In this document: positions 25,868 to 36,013 of the stretch, one piece after another
How positions within the stretch are numbered: position 1 is the first letter of the stretch
Layout: each line of letters begins with the position of its first letter
IMG/VR virus record: IMGVR_UViG_3300023174_000155
Coordinates: 1-64,000 of that record
Reading direction: 5' to 3' (one strand)
DNA: 64,000 nucleotides
DNA from: a virus
Made by a program: the position numbers and the translations under genes
The notes under the pieces: generated by a model
What the model was told of the DNA's origin: nothing
The model's database searches: none
What the model saw: only the letters and a program-made list of their open reading frames with translations

Positions 25868-27903
25868 TATTTCTTACCTCCAGTTGTCCATGTTATAGTT
25901 CTTCCTGTCCATTGACTTAAAGCGTCTGTTGCAGTTGCGCTATGAAATGCTGCAGTTGTTCCAAGCGCTGCTCTTGATTTTACACGAACTCTATTAGTTG
26001 GCTTAAAGTATGCGCTTTCTGGTCTTGTAGGATCTTGAAATCCTGGTTTTGATAAATATCTATATTTACTTACATCTGATTGTGATTCTATCCATACAGG
26101 AATCCATGTGGGGGTTGAGCTTGAATCATTTTTATCAACATACTGATATTGCAATGCGTCAAATTCAAATATTTCTGAATCAATTAATAGGTAGCCATTA
26201 AAATTAAATATAGATTGATATTGGCTATAGTTGTCAATTGTTTTTGTTTCAATTTGAAGTCCTGGATATGTGGTTGCATTAGTTAGATTATTTAAATCTG
26301 CAACACTGGTTGCAGCTTGAATTGGATACTTAAGTCCACCCGCCGAAAGAAATGTTGTTGGTGATTCCCAAAGTGGTCCAGAGCTTTGAACATAATTAGA
26401 TTTGAGAGGGGTTTTCCAAATAATCTTTACTTGGTTTCCAGAGGCAATTTCATCTTGACTAAAAGAAATTATATTTGGCAATGCTGATCCTTCTGCTTCG
26501 CTATAGAATGACCATGTAGAAGATCTTGTTGAGTCATAAATGTAATCTCTGCTATAAAATTGCAAGATACCTTCATCATCAAAGAATGCATTCATTTGAA
26601 TGTCTCTGCACAATATTTGTATTGCTTCCCAAACTGTTTGATTGTCTTCTGTCCACCAATAGTTTACAATTGGTACGGACGTATCTGGTGACTTTAAGTT
26701 AAAATTGTAATCAACAAAACCAATTGAATCTAGCAGCCTTCTTATAATTGCTGTTACTGGGAAGTCTTCACATAATATATCTGGGCAAAGCGTTTCCATT
26801 AAATACTTTGCTCCATCTAAAGCAACTACCCTAACGTCTCCATATTCTGAAATAGACCAGTTGTCAACATAATAAATGCCTTGCTCAACTTTATCGTATT
26901 TATCAGATCCAGAAGTTATTGCTCCATTTGAATGAAATACTTTAATGTATGGCTTTAGTTCTGCATATTTAAACATATATATCTTGTCTGTATCAAATGA
27001 TGCAGACAGTCTATTATATGGAAGTGTCTGTAGGGTTGTTTGGTTATATTTAGATAGATTTAAATCTATGTTGTTTGCTGTAACTGTTCCAACTGGCAAT
27101 ATGTCTGATGGATTAGATGAAGATTCTTTAGTAATGTCTAATGAAACTATGTCTGAAGATATGTCCTTTATCCATCTAGCTGATACTTCAATAATAGCTA
27201 TTACTTTTCCGTTTCCTGGATTTGTTGCTTGAACACGAATTGATTTAATAGCTTGTGGTGTTGCATATGTAATTGGCTCTGTTGGTGCCGTCGCTGACCA
27301 AGATGAGCCGCCGTAGTAAAGGGTTACCAGACCGCTTGCTGGTGTGCTTGTAGGGCCAAGCACCTGTGTTGAGTTATCAGACTTTGTAATAGTAATTGTA
27401 TACGTTGTTGGAAGTTGATTGTATTTATCAAATTTGACTATAATTTTATTTGCTACAGCATTTTTGTTTCCAGTTACTGGGTTGGAGGCCTGCTTATATG
27501 TTACTGTTAAATCTGCGGCGGCATTCTTGGGAGCTACCCAATATTTATAAGTTGTGCTAATTCCAGGATAATAAACTCTAGGCTGTGTGTTTGGATACTG
27601 CAATGTTCTAAAAGCAGAAAATGTTGTTGTGTCGCTTGGAAGGGCAATAAAATATTTAATGCCTGGTCCTGAAGGTCTAAATGGCTTTATTACAGAATCA
27701 ACTGGGAAAAGCTTTTTAAATGGATTTACTTTAATTGGTGTTGTTGATAAATAATTTATACCACCAATATAATCTTCCTTTGTTGCAGTTGTACTTGCAG
27801 TAATACCATCAATCATAGAATTCATATTATATTCAATGGTACATCCTACATCAGTTCTTACTGTTGTATTATTGTAAAATACATTTTCAAGATTTGTAGG
27901 CAA
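25867..27903 (-). CDS. minor tail protein, tail-hub type
   Basis: 678 residues. The region VDNWSISEYGDVRVVALDGA, then LCPDILCEDFPVTAIIRRLL and VWEAIQILCRDIQMNAFFDD, matches the hub/tail-associated proteins that follow the tape measure in siphophages. The N-terminal third is beta-rich with a fibronectin-like section. It overlaps the next gene and stands two genes after the tape measure. Expected to form the tail-tip hub. Confidence 0.75.
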   Translation of the reverse strand: MPTNLENVFYNNTTVRTDVGCTIEYNMNSMIDGITASTTATKEDYIGGINYLSTTPIKVNPFKKLFPVDSVIKPFRPSGPGIKYFIALPSDTTTFSAFRTLQYPNTQPRVYYPGISTTYKYWVAPKNAAADLTVTYKQASNPVTGNKNAVANKIIVKFDKYNQLPTTYTITITKSDNSTQVLGPTSTPASGLVTLYYGGSSWSATAPTEPITYATPQAIKSIRVQATNPGNGKVIAIIEVSARWIKDISSDIVSLDITKESSSNPSDILPVGTVTANNIDLNLSKYNQTTLQTLPYNRLSASFDTDKIYMFKYAELKPYIKVFHSNGAITSGSDKYDKVEQGIYYVDNWSISEYGDVRVVALDGAKYLMETLCPDILCEDFPVTAIIRRLLDSIGFVDYNFNLKSPDTSVPIVNYWWTEDNQTVWEAIQILCRDIQMNAFFDDEGILQFYSRDYIYDSTRSSTWSFYSEAEGSALPNIISFSQDEIASGNQVKIIWKTPLKSNYVQSSGPLWESPTTFLSAGGLKYPIQAATSVADLNNLTNATTYPGLQIETKTIDNYSQYQSIFNFNGYLLIDSEIFEFDALQYQYVDKNDSSSTPTWIPVWIESQSDVSKYRYLSKPGFQDPTRPESAYFKPTNRVRVKSRAALGTTAAFHSATATDALSQWTGRTITWTTGGKK

Positions 27904-27905
27904 GA

Positions 27906-28379
27906 TTAGACCTCTTCCATTGAAAGAGATATATTCCAGTGTGCTTGAACTCCACGCTTGACTAGATCAAATGAGCAATCTGTAAATGAAACTGTAAAGG
28001 TTTCATATCCAGAAGATACCTGGCTTGATCCATTTTTTGCATAATTGATGCGTATGTCAAACGTGCCTTGTCCAAGAGTGCTGTTATAAAATGTTCTTAG
28101 ATCCTCAGCTCCCCAATATCCATCAACTGTTGCTGTTCTATATGATGGTACTAGATCCCATGAAACATTAAACGCTTCTTTATCTGCAACAAAAAACTTG
28201 CGTAAAGTTCCATTTGCCATTCTTCTTGATTGTTCAATTCTATTATGATTTATTGTAAATTGACCACGATTATGATCTGTTACTGTATTCCATTTTGTAG
28301 TTCCATCCCCGCCATTTGCGGTTGCATCTACTCCGTATATTTGAAGGAGTGCACCTTTAGGTAATGTCATTGCTGCCAT
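27906..28379 (-). CDS. distal tail protein-like
   Basis: 157 residues, beta-rich, with GRQFTI-type strands (FTINHNRIEQSRRMANG, FNVSWDLVPSYRTATVDGYW, RGVQAHWNISLSMEEV). Its stop overlaps the hub gene and its start meets the tape measure stop. Size and order (tape measure, then this, then hub) fit a small distal-tail or tail-tube-like protein. Confidence 0.65.
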   Translation of the reverse strand: MAAMTLPKGALLQIYGVDATANGGDGTTKWNTVTDHNRGQFTINHNRIEQSRRMANGTLRKFFVADKEAFNVSWDLVPSYRTATVDGYWGAEDLRTFYNSTLGQGTFDIRINYAKNGSSQVSSGYETFTVSFTDCSFDLVKRGVQAHWNISLSMEEV

Positions 28380-31300
28380 TAGTAGTTTCTCCCCCTTCCA
28401 ATTGTTGCTTCACGCAATTTCATCTTTCTTTCAATTGCATTTGCTACATCATCTGCAGACAAATCTGTTCCATTAAGTGTAACGTTAATATTATACAGGG
28501 AGTTTGAAGAAGTTGCCATACCCCCATTATTATATTTAACTCTTCCTCCCATTGAATATGCTGGAACATTATAAACTGGGCCACCCATAGCCATTTTATT
28601 AATTCTATCAAGCATAGGCATTCCTACTGACTTTACAGATTTAGCATTTATTACATATTCACCATTTGAAAGCATTGCAGGAATTGAATCAGATGTTCCA
28701 TTTCCTGCTCCACTTATGTATCCGCCCATAGCCTTTTTAAATACTGCTCTTAATTTAATTCCAGCTGGTGTGGTGATATCATACTTCTTTCCCATATTAT
28801 CATAAATATAGGTTATTCCGCCAATCTTTTCTACTGTTCCGCCTGGCTTGCCCATAACATCAACTGATCCTTGATATCTAGACTGACCAGTTGTTTTTCC
28901 AGTTGTTGTAACCTTTGAATTAGTATTTCCAGTAAACACATTTACTGCATCAACAAAAGTTTCAACCGCCTTTGAGAACTTGTCATTTGATTCAGCTCTA
29001 CCTAAAGTTGATGCGCTTAAGTTTTCAAACATAGACTGATACTTATCTTTAGTTACTGTTACGCTTCCAGTTCCTGGAGATCCCTCGTATGTCTTTGTTC
29101 CAGTAATATACTGTTTTTCCATTTGTGTTGCAGCCTGTGCAAGGCCAGTATCTTTGCTAGATTTAGCAGCATTAAATGATGCCGCTAATGCCTTTTGTGC
29201 ATCTGGAGTAAACTTGCCACCATATTTAGCAACAATTCTAATAATTTCTGCTTCAAAATCTTTTGCTGACTGTGTGTCTTCTACAGCTCTTGCTGCTCCA
29301 GCCGCTGCGCCTGATGCAGCCTTTGACTTAGCATCTTTTTGATTTTGAAGTCTTTCTATTTCATCTTCTAGTTTTTTTCTTTCAGCATCAAATTTATCAT
29401 TAATTGATTTTCTTGCTAGCTCTCTTTCCCTGTCTGATCTAATCTTTTGAATATTAAGTTGTTCTTGAGCAGCCTGTGCCATATCTCCAGAAGCAAGTGC
29501 TTCCTGATATTTAATCTGTGCCTGTTTTATAGATGTTTCAAAACTTTGTGAGCGTTCTTGAAGATCAAGTATCTCTAATCTTTTTTTTCTTTCTTCTTCT
29601 AAAGCATCAATAAGTTTTTGATTTTTCTTTATAGCATTATCATAATAAGAGCTATCTTGTTTTGCTGAGGCTTTTACAATATCCTGTAGTCTACCTTGAT
29701 TTTTAACTCTTGTGGCAACTAATTTACCTATTGCAGTTTCTGATACAACTGAAGTGGCCGCATCTTTTACCTTTTGATATCCAGCAGCAACTGATATAGC
29801 TTCAGCACCAGTCATTGCGCCAATATCCATAACATCACTTAAACCAGCTGCAACTAATTGATACTTAGAAAATATGCTTAATATAGATTCTGACTTGCCT
29901 AAAATAGAAGCCATTTCAAGATTTTGCATTTTATAAGCTTCTAAGTTTTGATCATTAATCTTTGCTGTAGCTCCTGTAGATCCCTTAATTTTTTCAATTG
30001 TTTCTGCTAAAGCTTCTGTTTCTGTTTTAACTTTTCCATTTTTGTCTTTAATAGTAGTAAGAGAATCTTTATATGAATTTAGTCCATTAAGTACAACATC
30101 CATTCCAACATTAAACTCTTCTGCATTAAATGTTTTAGCCCCTTCAATAACTTTTCCAAGTTTTTCAACTTGGCTTGTTGCGGCACTTGCCCTATCTGTG
30201 ATTTCTTTAAAGCCAGATGATGTTATTGCTCCAAGCGATTGCTTTGCTTTATTTGAAGCGGCAACAAGTGTATAGATTGTATTTGTAGCTTCTTCTACGC
30301 TCATGCCCATAGCTACATATTGTGCCTTCATTGATGTGGCTAATTCATTAACTTGTGATGTATCTGCATTATTAAATAGGTCTACAGTTTCTTTTGCACT
30401 AGTCTTAGCTTTTTCAATTCCATCTTTTAATTGTTGAATTGTAAGTGTAAGTCCAGGTATACCGCTTTTTGTAAATGAATTATATGAAGACTCAATTTTA
30501 GCTTTATTTAACTCAAGCTGGGTATTCATATCCTTAATTCTGTCGGATATAGATGTATATTGAATTCCTACTTCTGCAAGCTGCTCTTTTGTCCCGCCAA
30601 ACATTGCACGGTTAACTTTACCAGCATTTTCAGCATCTTTTCTAAATTTATTAATAAGCATTACTGCTGCTGTAAGTCCACCAATTACTGCACCAGGAAT
30701 TGTTAATCTACCTAGAATGCTTGCTACTTTAGCTACAGAAGGTATTAGGCTACCAAATCCTTTCATGGCTGTCATCATTGGAATAATGTTTGATGCAACT
30801 GATATTGCCATACCAGTAGGTCCACCAACCATCTGTCCTGCAATTCCACCAGCTAAACCAATTCCCATTTGTGCACCAATTCCCATTGGTCTTCCAGACA
30901 TGTTAGAAACAATTCCTTTGCCATAAGGATTTTTTAATCCTGCGGTAAATGCTCCAACTGCTCCGCCATCTTGGTATCCTGGAATTATTCCTCCTGCATT
31001 TCTAGGAACAAATAGCTCTGGACCATTTTCTCCAACAAGGTAAGGTCTTCCAGCATTTACTGGACCACCCATTGCACGAGCACCATCTACAACTGTTTCT
31101 AATTGCAGTCTTCCATTTTCTGCATTAACAATTCTAAACTTTCCGCCAAATATAGATTCTTTTTCTGATCTTGAATTGTTTGTTAGCTTTTGTCCAAATG
31201 GTGCCGCAAATTTTGCTTGTGGGAAAATTTCTGAAGCTGGCACAACATTTCTATTTTTTACTAAAGCTTCTAATAAAATTGATTTACCTTCAGTGTCTGC

Positions 31301-34300
31301 TCTAAATCCTGGAGCAAACATTGAGGCAACGCCTCTGTCTGAACTCCATGAAGAGCGACGCATAATAAATTCTTTTCCAATTAAACCTGAATAATCTCCA
31401 GTTGCTCTTGCTTGTGTAAGAGCATCTAAAATATTTTGTGGCAGTGGGTTTGATCTATTATTACTTAAACGAACTCCTCTATAAAGATTTCCGCTAAATT
31501 TCTTTGACAAAGACTTCACAGCTTCTGTAGCACCTGGAGTATTTAATATTCCATAGTTGCCTTCCATGTATTGGCGAAGTATATATTTACCACGATCTTC
31601 TAATGTTCCAACTGGGAATCCTGGAACCTGTGCCATACGTGCAAACTGTGGATCGTTATAACTAATTTCTCTAGTTCTTGCAAATGGATCTTTTTCAAAT
31701 GGATCATACTGTGCCTTTGATCCAACATGCATTGCTCTACCAATTTGTAATGGACCATGTAGTGGGTCTTGGTTTCCTAATGTATATTGCATTCCTTGTG
31801 GATAGAATTGCTTCTTTGGTTTCCATTTAGAAGTTAGTCTACTAATTACTGATGAAGATAATGATGGAATTCCGCCTCCACGAATATATCCTTGAACCAT
31901 TCCGCCCATATTGTACTTTCCATTTTGTGCTGGAACTGGAATACTTCTTCCGCCTTGAGATGTAACCGCTCCGCCCATCATTGGTACCATTCCACCAGCA
32001 TTCATTCCAACCCAGTTGTTTGTTGAAGCTTTAAAATTAGATGTAATTGATTCTTCTGATGAATCAAATACTATTTTTGCAAAATCTTGTTCGTTTATTG
32101 TTCCACGCTTAGATAGTATCTTATAGTTTATTTTGTTTGCAGTTGCCGATAATATATTTTTTACTACTGATGTGGGCAACCCTAATTCATGTTGTAAATG
32201 CATTGCAAGGTCGGTTAGGTTTCCTGGTCCAACTTTTACCCAGTCTGCAGATGTTGCAGTTTGATCGTTTAATTTTTCATTAAAATGTTGTGATCCTCTA
32301 ACGGACATTGCTGGAAGCGCTCTATATTTTTTATTTGGATCTATTTTGCCTGTTGCCCCTAAAGCAATTAAATCAGACCCAAGTAAGTCTGGTGTAGATG
32401 CTGTTCCAGTTGGCATTCCATGTGTGTTTAAAAATTCTTGGCTCACTGCATGAATATTTACTTCTGACTGTCTTTTATCAATTTTGCCGTCTGCGCCACG
32501 AACTCTCTTTAATGGCCTTGCCCCATATAATCTAGAAACTTCTCTGCCAGCCTTAGATTTAAAAAACCTAGATGAAGAAAAATCAGAATACCCATATCCA
32601 CCTGGTCTTGCTCCAGGTGTTGAAAATGCATTGAACCCGCTTGTTCTTTGATGACCCCTGCTGCTCATTGTGACGCCTCTAGAGGCACCTACTGCAATCA
32701 TTTTATTTCTTAGGCTTGCAATAACTCCGCCAAGGTTTTTATTTTGTACTGGGACAATCATTGCCTGACCGTCATTGAGAGCTCTCATTCCATCAGGATC
32801 TTGTTGTGCAATACCCTTTTTAATTACAAACTCTCCTGGAGTAAGCATTGCTGGAACTGTATCTGTGTTTCCAAATCCTGGAACTTGATCTCCATTATTG
32901 AAAAATACATTTCCACCCATTTTAAATCTTTTTGGTCTAGTTGTTTCTATTGAGTATGGTGCACCAAAAGTTTTAACTCCTAGGGCTCCCGCAATTTTAT
33001 TAATAAGACCTCTATTTCTTGGTCTTGTAAGCTCTTTCATGTTAGCTTTTCCAGTTACTGGATCAAATGCTGGTTGATCTACAATTGGAAGTTGAGTTAA
33101 ATTAATTGTTCTTCCTTGTGCGGTAGCAATACCTGTTGCGGCTTGGCCCATCATTGCTTCAATCTGTTGATTTAATGAAATAATCCTTGCTCTTGCTTGA
33201 TCAACATTTATTTTAGATGCTTGAAGTTCTGCAACTATTTGTGCTGACTCTGCTGCCGCCAATGAAGTTATTCTTGACATTTCTGGAAGTAGTGCTTGAT
33301 ATGAATCAGATAATGAAGTTGTAATTAAACCAGTTGCTGCAATTTCTTTTTTAAGCAATGCTATTTCTTGTTGTGATTGCATTGCTAATGCACCAGTCAT
33401 TGAATGGAATTTAGCAGCTTCTTCTGCAACAATTCCTGTTGAAACTCCACGTATTGCACTTGCTCCTGCAACCTTTGGTAAATCTCCAGACATATACATC
33501 TGCGGATTATTGCTAATCTTTTGATTAACTAACGGTGCTCCTGGAACAACACCAAATATTGTTTGTGCAGATTTTTCTTCTGCTGTCATTCTGCTTAATG
33601 GATTTAAATGAGAGAAAGATCTAGTGTCTCTTTCGCTTATTAAAGGATGATTTGGAACAACTTCTCTTCCGCCTCCAACTACAGTATTTCCAGCAACTGT
33701 GGAAATTACTGGTCTTGCTGATATTGTTCCAGAACTTGCTTTTCTACTTAATTCATCTAATTCTAAATTTAAATTAGCTAGCGCTTGTCCTAAAATATTT
33801 GCTGCTTTAGCATCACTATAGAATGTTGTTTCCATAAGATTTCCAGCTTTTTGAGCTGCTAAAATTTCAGGAGTTAATAATTTCCATCCTTCTCCGCCTT
33901 TAAATAATGCCTTAAAATGTGCAATTCCCTTAACAATGTATCCAAAGAAGTTTGCAAGTACACCAGTTAACATAATTGCAGGACCTGCTAATGCTGTTAA
34001 GCCTCCAACTAATGTCAAAATCTTTTTAATTGGGTCTGGAAGCTTATTGTTAAATTCAATTACTTTGTCAATTAAGTTAATAAAGAATGTTTGAATATTA
34101 AGAAACGCATCTCCAACTCCTGCAAGATCTGCTTTTAATCCTTCTAATGCTCTACGATATTTACCAGAAGCCGATTCTGTGATTTGTGATAATTCTCGTC
34201 CAGCTACATTTGCTAAATCTGATGCACTAGAATTCATTAAATCTAAAACTTGTAGCGTCTGGCTTCCCTGTTTTCCTAAGTTATCAAATAAAGCTGACAA

Positions 34301-35632
34301 TCTAGCAAACTGGAACTTTCCAAATAGCTGTTCAATTGCTTTTGATTTAGTTAATGGATCAAGTGTGTCTAGCGCTTTTTGTAATTCTAAAATTGTTCCT
34401 GTTAAATTTCCAGCATTGCTTGTTACAATTCCACCTAAATCTATTCCAAATCCTGCGAACATTTCCTTTGCAACTTTAGTTGGGTTAATGAGAGATGCTA
34501 AAGATGACTTAATTGCATTTGCACCTTCTGATGCATTGATTCCGCCTTCCTTCATAGCCGTTAAATAAAGAGCTAGGTCTTGTATGCTTCCGCCCAAAGA
34601 CTTTACAACTGGTCCAGCTTTTGGAATTGCTTCAACTAAATCTGCAAGGCTTGTTGAGGTTTGGTTTTCAACTGCGTTCAGGAAGTTAATCGACTCAGAA
34701 AGCTCTTGTGTATTTTGATTAAATGCTGTTTGAATTGCAAGCGTCGCCTTCATTGCTTCTTGACGATCAACTTCTCCAAGTACCGCTAATCTTGTTGTTT
34801 CTCTAGTTGAGTTAAGAAGGTCTTCTCCTTGCTTTCCAGTTGCCGCAATATCAGCAGCTAAAGCTATAGTTTCTGTATAAGATGCACCGTATTGTTGTGC
34901 TAAATCTTTTGCTGTTGCTGCAACTTCTTTTCTAATTTTTCCTAGCTCTACAGCAGAAGTTTGTGCGACACCACCATAAACTTTAGTAAGTCTAACTAGT
35001 TGTTCGTCTGCAACTCTAAATGCATCTGCTGCTGCTTTGCCGAATGCTGCGATTGGAATAGTAAGTCCAACAGTTAACTGACGTCCTGCCCACTGAGTAT
35101 TCTTACCCCAGTTAATTAATTGCACTCCACCATCTTGAATTACTTTGTTCATTATTTGCATTTCTTGCTTAAGCAATGCAGCCTTATTCTTTGTTACGTC
35201 CAGTCCTCTTGGAACCTGTACGTTAAATTGCATTAACCCTTCAGCATTTCTGCCTAATGGTTGAAGAATAGAATTTTGTAATTGAACTTGTTGTTTTGCT
35301 AAATCTCTAATTAAGCCGCCTGCAGTTTTTGAATGATTTTGCCATGTGGCATAATAGTCTCTTAATTTAAGTTTTCCAGAATCTAAATTTTTTCCAAACT
35401 TGTCAACATCTGAAGATAGGCTTACAAAATGTGTAGAAAATTGTCCTGTGCTTCTTAATGTTGCAGCAAAATTCTGTTGAATTTTGGCTGCTTGTAATGC
35501 AAGTGCCTTGTCAGTTGTTGTAAGAGTTTGTTTTAATTGGGCAAGATTAGTAGTGACCTTATTGACATTTGCAATTAGATCTGAAAAGTCAGCATTAGCG
35601 ACTATATTCGTGACTATGTTTTCATCAGCCAT
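28379..35632 (-). CDS. tape measure protein with inserted ART-like domain
   Basis: 2417 residues, the tail-length ruler. The N-terminal part has the TP901-type minor-tail core (VYGGVAQTSAVELGKIRKEV onward to about 400), followed by membrane-like segments near 535-560. GGTSDSIPAMLSxGEYVI-type glycine motifs occur near 925 and 2310. Two extra segments are embedded: about 990-1209, unassigned, and about 1340-1515, resembling an R-S-E ADP-ribosyltransferase (R1385 in LYRGV, S1427-S1431 in SSWSS, E1490xE1492). The C-terminal third is coiled coil. SD AAGGGG. Confidence 0.9.
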   Translation of the reverse strand: MADENIVTNIVANADFSDLIANVNKVTTNLAQLKQTLTTTDKALALQAAKIQQNFAATLRSTGQFSTHFVSLSSDVDKFGKNLDSGKLKLRDYYATWQNHSKTAGGLIRDLAKQQVQLQNSILQPLGRNAEGLMQFNVQVPRGLDVTKNKAALLKQEMQIMNKVIQDGGVQLINWGKNTQWAGRQLTVGLTIPIAAFGKAAADAFRVADEQLVRLTKVYGGVAQTSAVELGKIRKEVAATAKDLAQQYGASYTETIALAADIAATGKQGEDLLNSTRETTRLAVLGEVDRQEAMKATLAIQTAFNQNTQELSESINFLNAVENQTSTSLADLVEAIPKAGPVVKSLGGSIQDLALYLTAMKEGGINASEGANAIKSSLASLINPTKVAKEMFAGFGIDLGGIVTSNAGNLTGTILELQKALDTLDPLTKSKAIEQLFGKFQFARLSALFDNLGKQGSQTLQVLDLMNSSASDLANVAGRELSQITESASGKYRRALEGLKADLAGVGDAFLNIQTFFINLIDKVIEFNNKLPDPIKKILTLVGGLTALAGPAIMLTGVLANFFGYIVKGIAHFKALFKGGEGWKLLTPEILAAQKAGNLMETTFYSDAKAANILGQALANLNLELDELSRKASSGTISARPVISTVAGNTVVGGGREVVPNHPLISERDTRSFSHLNPLSRMTAEEKSAQTIFGVVPGAPLVNQKISNNPQMYMSGDLPKVAGASAIRGVSTGIVAEEAAKFHSMTGALAMQSQQEIALLKKEIAATGLITTSLSDSYQALLPEMSRITSLAAAESAQIVAELQASKINVDQARARIISLNQQIEAMMGQAATGIATAQGRTINLTQLPIVDQPAFDPVTGKANMKELTRPRNRGLINKIAGALGVKTFGAPYSIETTRPKRFKMGGNVFFNNGDQVPGFGNTDTVPAMLTPGEFVIKKGIAQQDPDGMRALNDGQAMIVPVQNKNLGGVIASLRNKMIAVGASRGVTMSSRGHQRTSGFNAFSTPGARPGGYGYSDFSSSRFFKSKAGREVSRLYGARPLKRVRGADGKIDKRQSEVNIHAVSQEFLNTHGMPTGTASTPDLLGSDLIALGATGKIDPNKKYRALPAMSVRGSQHFNEKLNDQTATSADWVKVGPGNLTDLAMHLQHELGLPTSVVKNILSATANKINYKILSKRGTINEQDFAKIVFDSSEESITSNFKASTNNWVGMNAGGMVPMMGGAVTSQGGRSIPVPAQNGKYNMGGMVQGYIRGGGIPSLSSSVISRLTSKWKPKKQFYPQGMQYTLGNQDPLHGPLQIGRAMHVGSKAQYDPFEKDPFARTREISYNDPQFARMAQVPGFPVGTLEDRGKYILRQYMEGNYGILNTPGATEAVKSLSKKFSGNLYRGVRLSNNRSNPLPQNILDALTQARATGDYSGLIGKEFIMRRSSWSSDRGVASMFAPGFRADTEGKSILLEALVKNRNVVPASEIFPQAKFAAPFGQKLTNNSRSEKESIFGGKFRIVNAENGRLQLETVVDGARAMGGPVNAGRPYLVGENGPELFVPRNAGGIIPGYQDGGAVGAFTAGLKNPYGKGIVSNMSGRPMGIGAQMGIGLAGGIAGQMVGGPTGMAISVASNIIPMMTAMKGFGSLIPSVAKVASILGRLTIPGAVIGGLTAAVMLINKFRKDAENAGKVNRAMFGGTKEQLAEVGIQYTSISDRIKDMNTQLELNKAKIESSYNSFTKSGIPGLTLTIQQLKDGIEKAKTSAKETVDLFNNADTSQVNELATSMKAQYVAMGMSVEEATNTIYTLVAASNKAKQSLGAITSSGFKEITDRASAATSQVEKLGKVIEGAKTFNAEEFNVGMDVVLNGLNSYKDSLTTIKDKNGKVKTETEALAETIEKIKGSTGATAKINDQNLEAYKMQNLEMASILGKSESILSIFSKYQLVAAGLSDVMDIGAMTGAEAISVAAGYQKVKDAATSVVSETAIGKLVATRVKNQGRLQDIVKASAKQDSSYYDNAIKKNQKLIDALEEERKKRLEILDLQERSQSFETSIKQAQIKYQEALASGDMAQAAQEQLNIQKIRSDRERELARKSINDKFDAERKKLEDEIERLQNQKDAKSKAASGAAAGAARAVEDTQSAKDFEAEIIRIVAKYGGKFTPDAQKALAASFNAAKSSKDTGLAQAATQMEKQYITGTKTYEGSPGTGSVTVTKDKYQSMFENLSASTLGRAESNDKFSKAVETFVDAVNVFTGNTNSKVTTTGKTTGQSRYQGSVDVMGKPGGTVEKIGGITYIYDNMGKKYDITTPAGIKLRAVFKKAMGGYISGAGNGTSDSIPAMLSNGEYVINAKSVKSVGMPMLDRINKMAMGGPVYNVPAYSMGGRVKYNNGGMATSSNSLYNINVTLNGTDLSADDVANAIERKMKLREATIGRGRNY

Positions 35633-35641
35633 TTATATATG

Positions 35642-36013
35642 CTACCCCTTTTCGTATCCTAATCCCGCTCCAATTCCAAATCCTGCACTTGCTGCTAGTT
35701 GTCCTTGTAATGAAACTATGTCATCACCACTAGCATTTATACCAAGTGCCCGTCTTTGTACATCTTCAAAGGAAGGACCTTCTTCTTCTTGGCTATCTTT
35801 TCCTAAGTCTATACCTTGGATTGACGCTAAGAATCTTCTTTTCTCTGACTCAGTCTTTTGCATTGATTTCAAAGTTTGAATCAGTTCTGGCATTGAAAGA
35901 CTGTCTTCTAGTTCTTCGTAATTCTTCCAGTGTCCTAAAAGAAAAACTTCACCCTCTAATGCGGCTAAATCTAGTTCTGACCAGCCAGAACCGCTGCCGC
36001 TAGAAGGTTTGGG
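35642..36013 (-). CDS. tail assembly chaperone, frameshift extension (gpT part)
   Basis: Reached by a -1 frameshift at 36007-36013 from the chaperone gene upstream. The -1 frame reads PKPSSGSGSGWSELDLAALE and stays open to 35642, running through the in-frame ATG at 35893. The product resembles the gpT part of gpGT fusions: a GHWKNYEELEDSL stretch, a charged helix, and a glycine-rich end (AASAGFGIGAGLGYEKG). It would be made only as a C-terminal extension, at a low ratio to the short form, and helps load the tape measure. Confidence 0.82.
   Translation of the reverse strand, partial: PKPSSGSGSGWSELDLAALEGEVFLLGHWKNYEELEDSLSMPELIQTLKSMQKTESEKRRFLASIQGIDLGKDSQEEEGPSFEDVQRRALGINASGDDIVSLQGQLAASAGFGIGAGLGYEKG

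Noticed and set aside
35642-35893. Independent gene starting at 35893
   Set aside because: The -1 frame is open back to a canonical slippery heptamer in the chaperone gene, so this is a frameshift extension.
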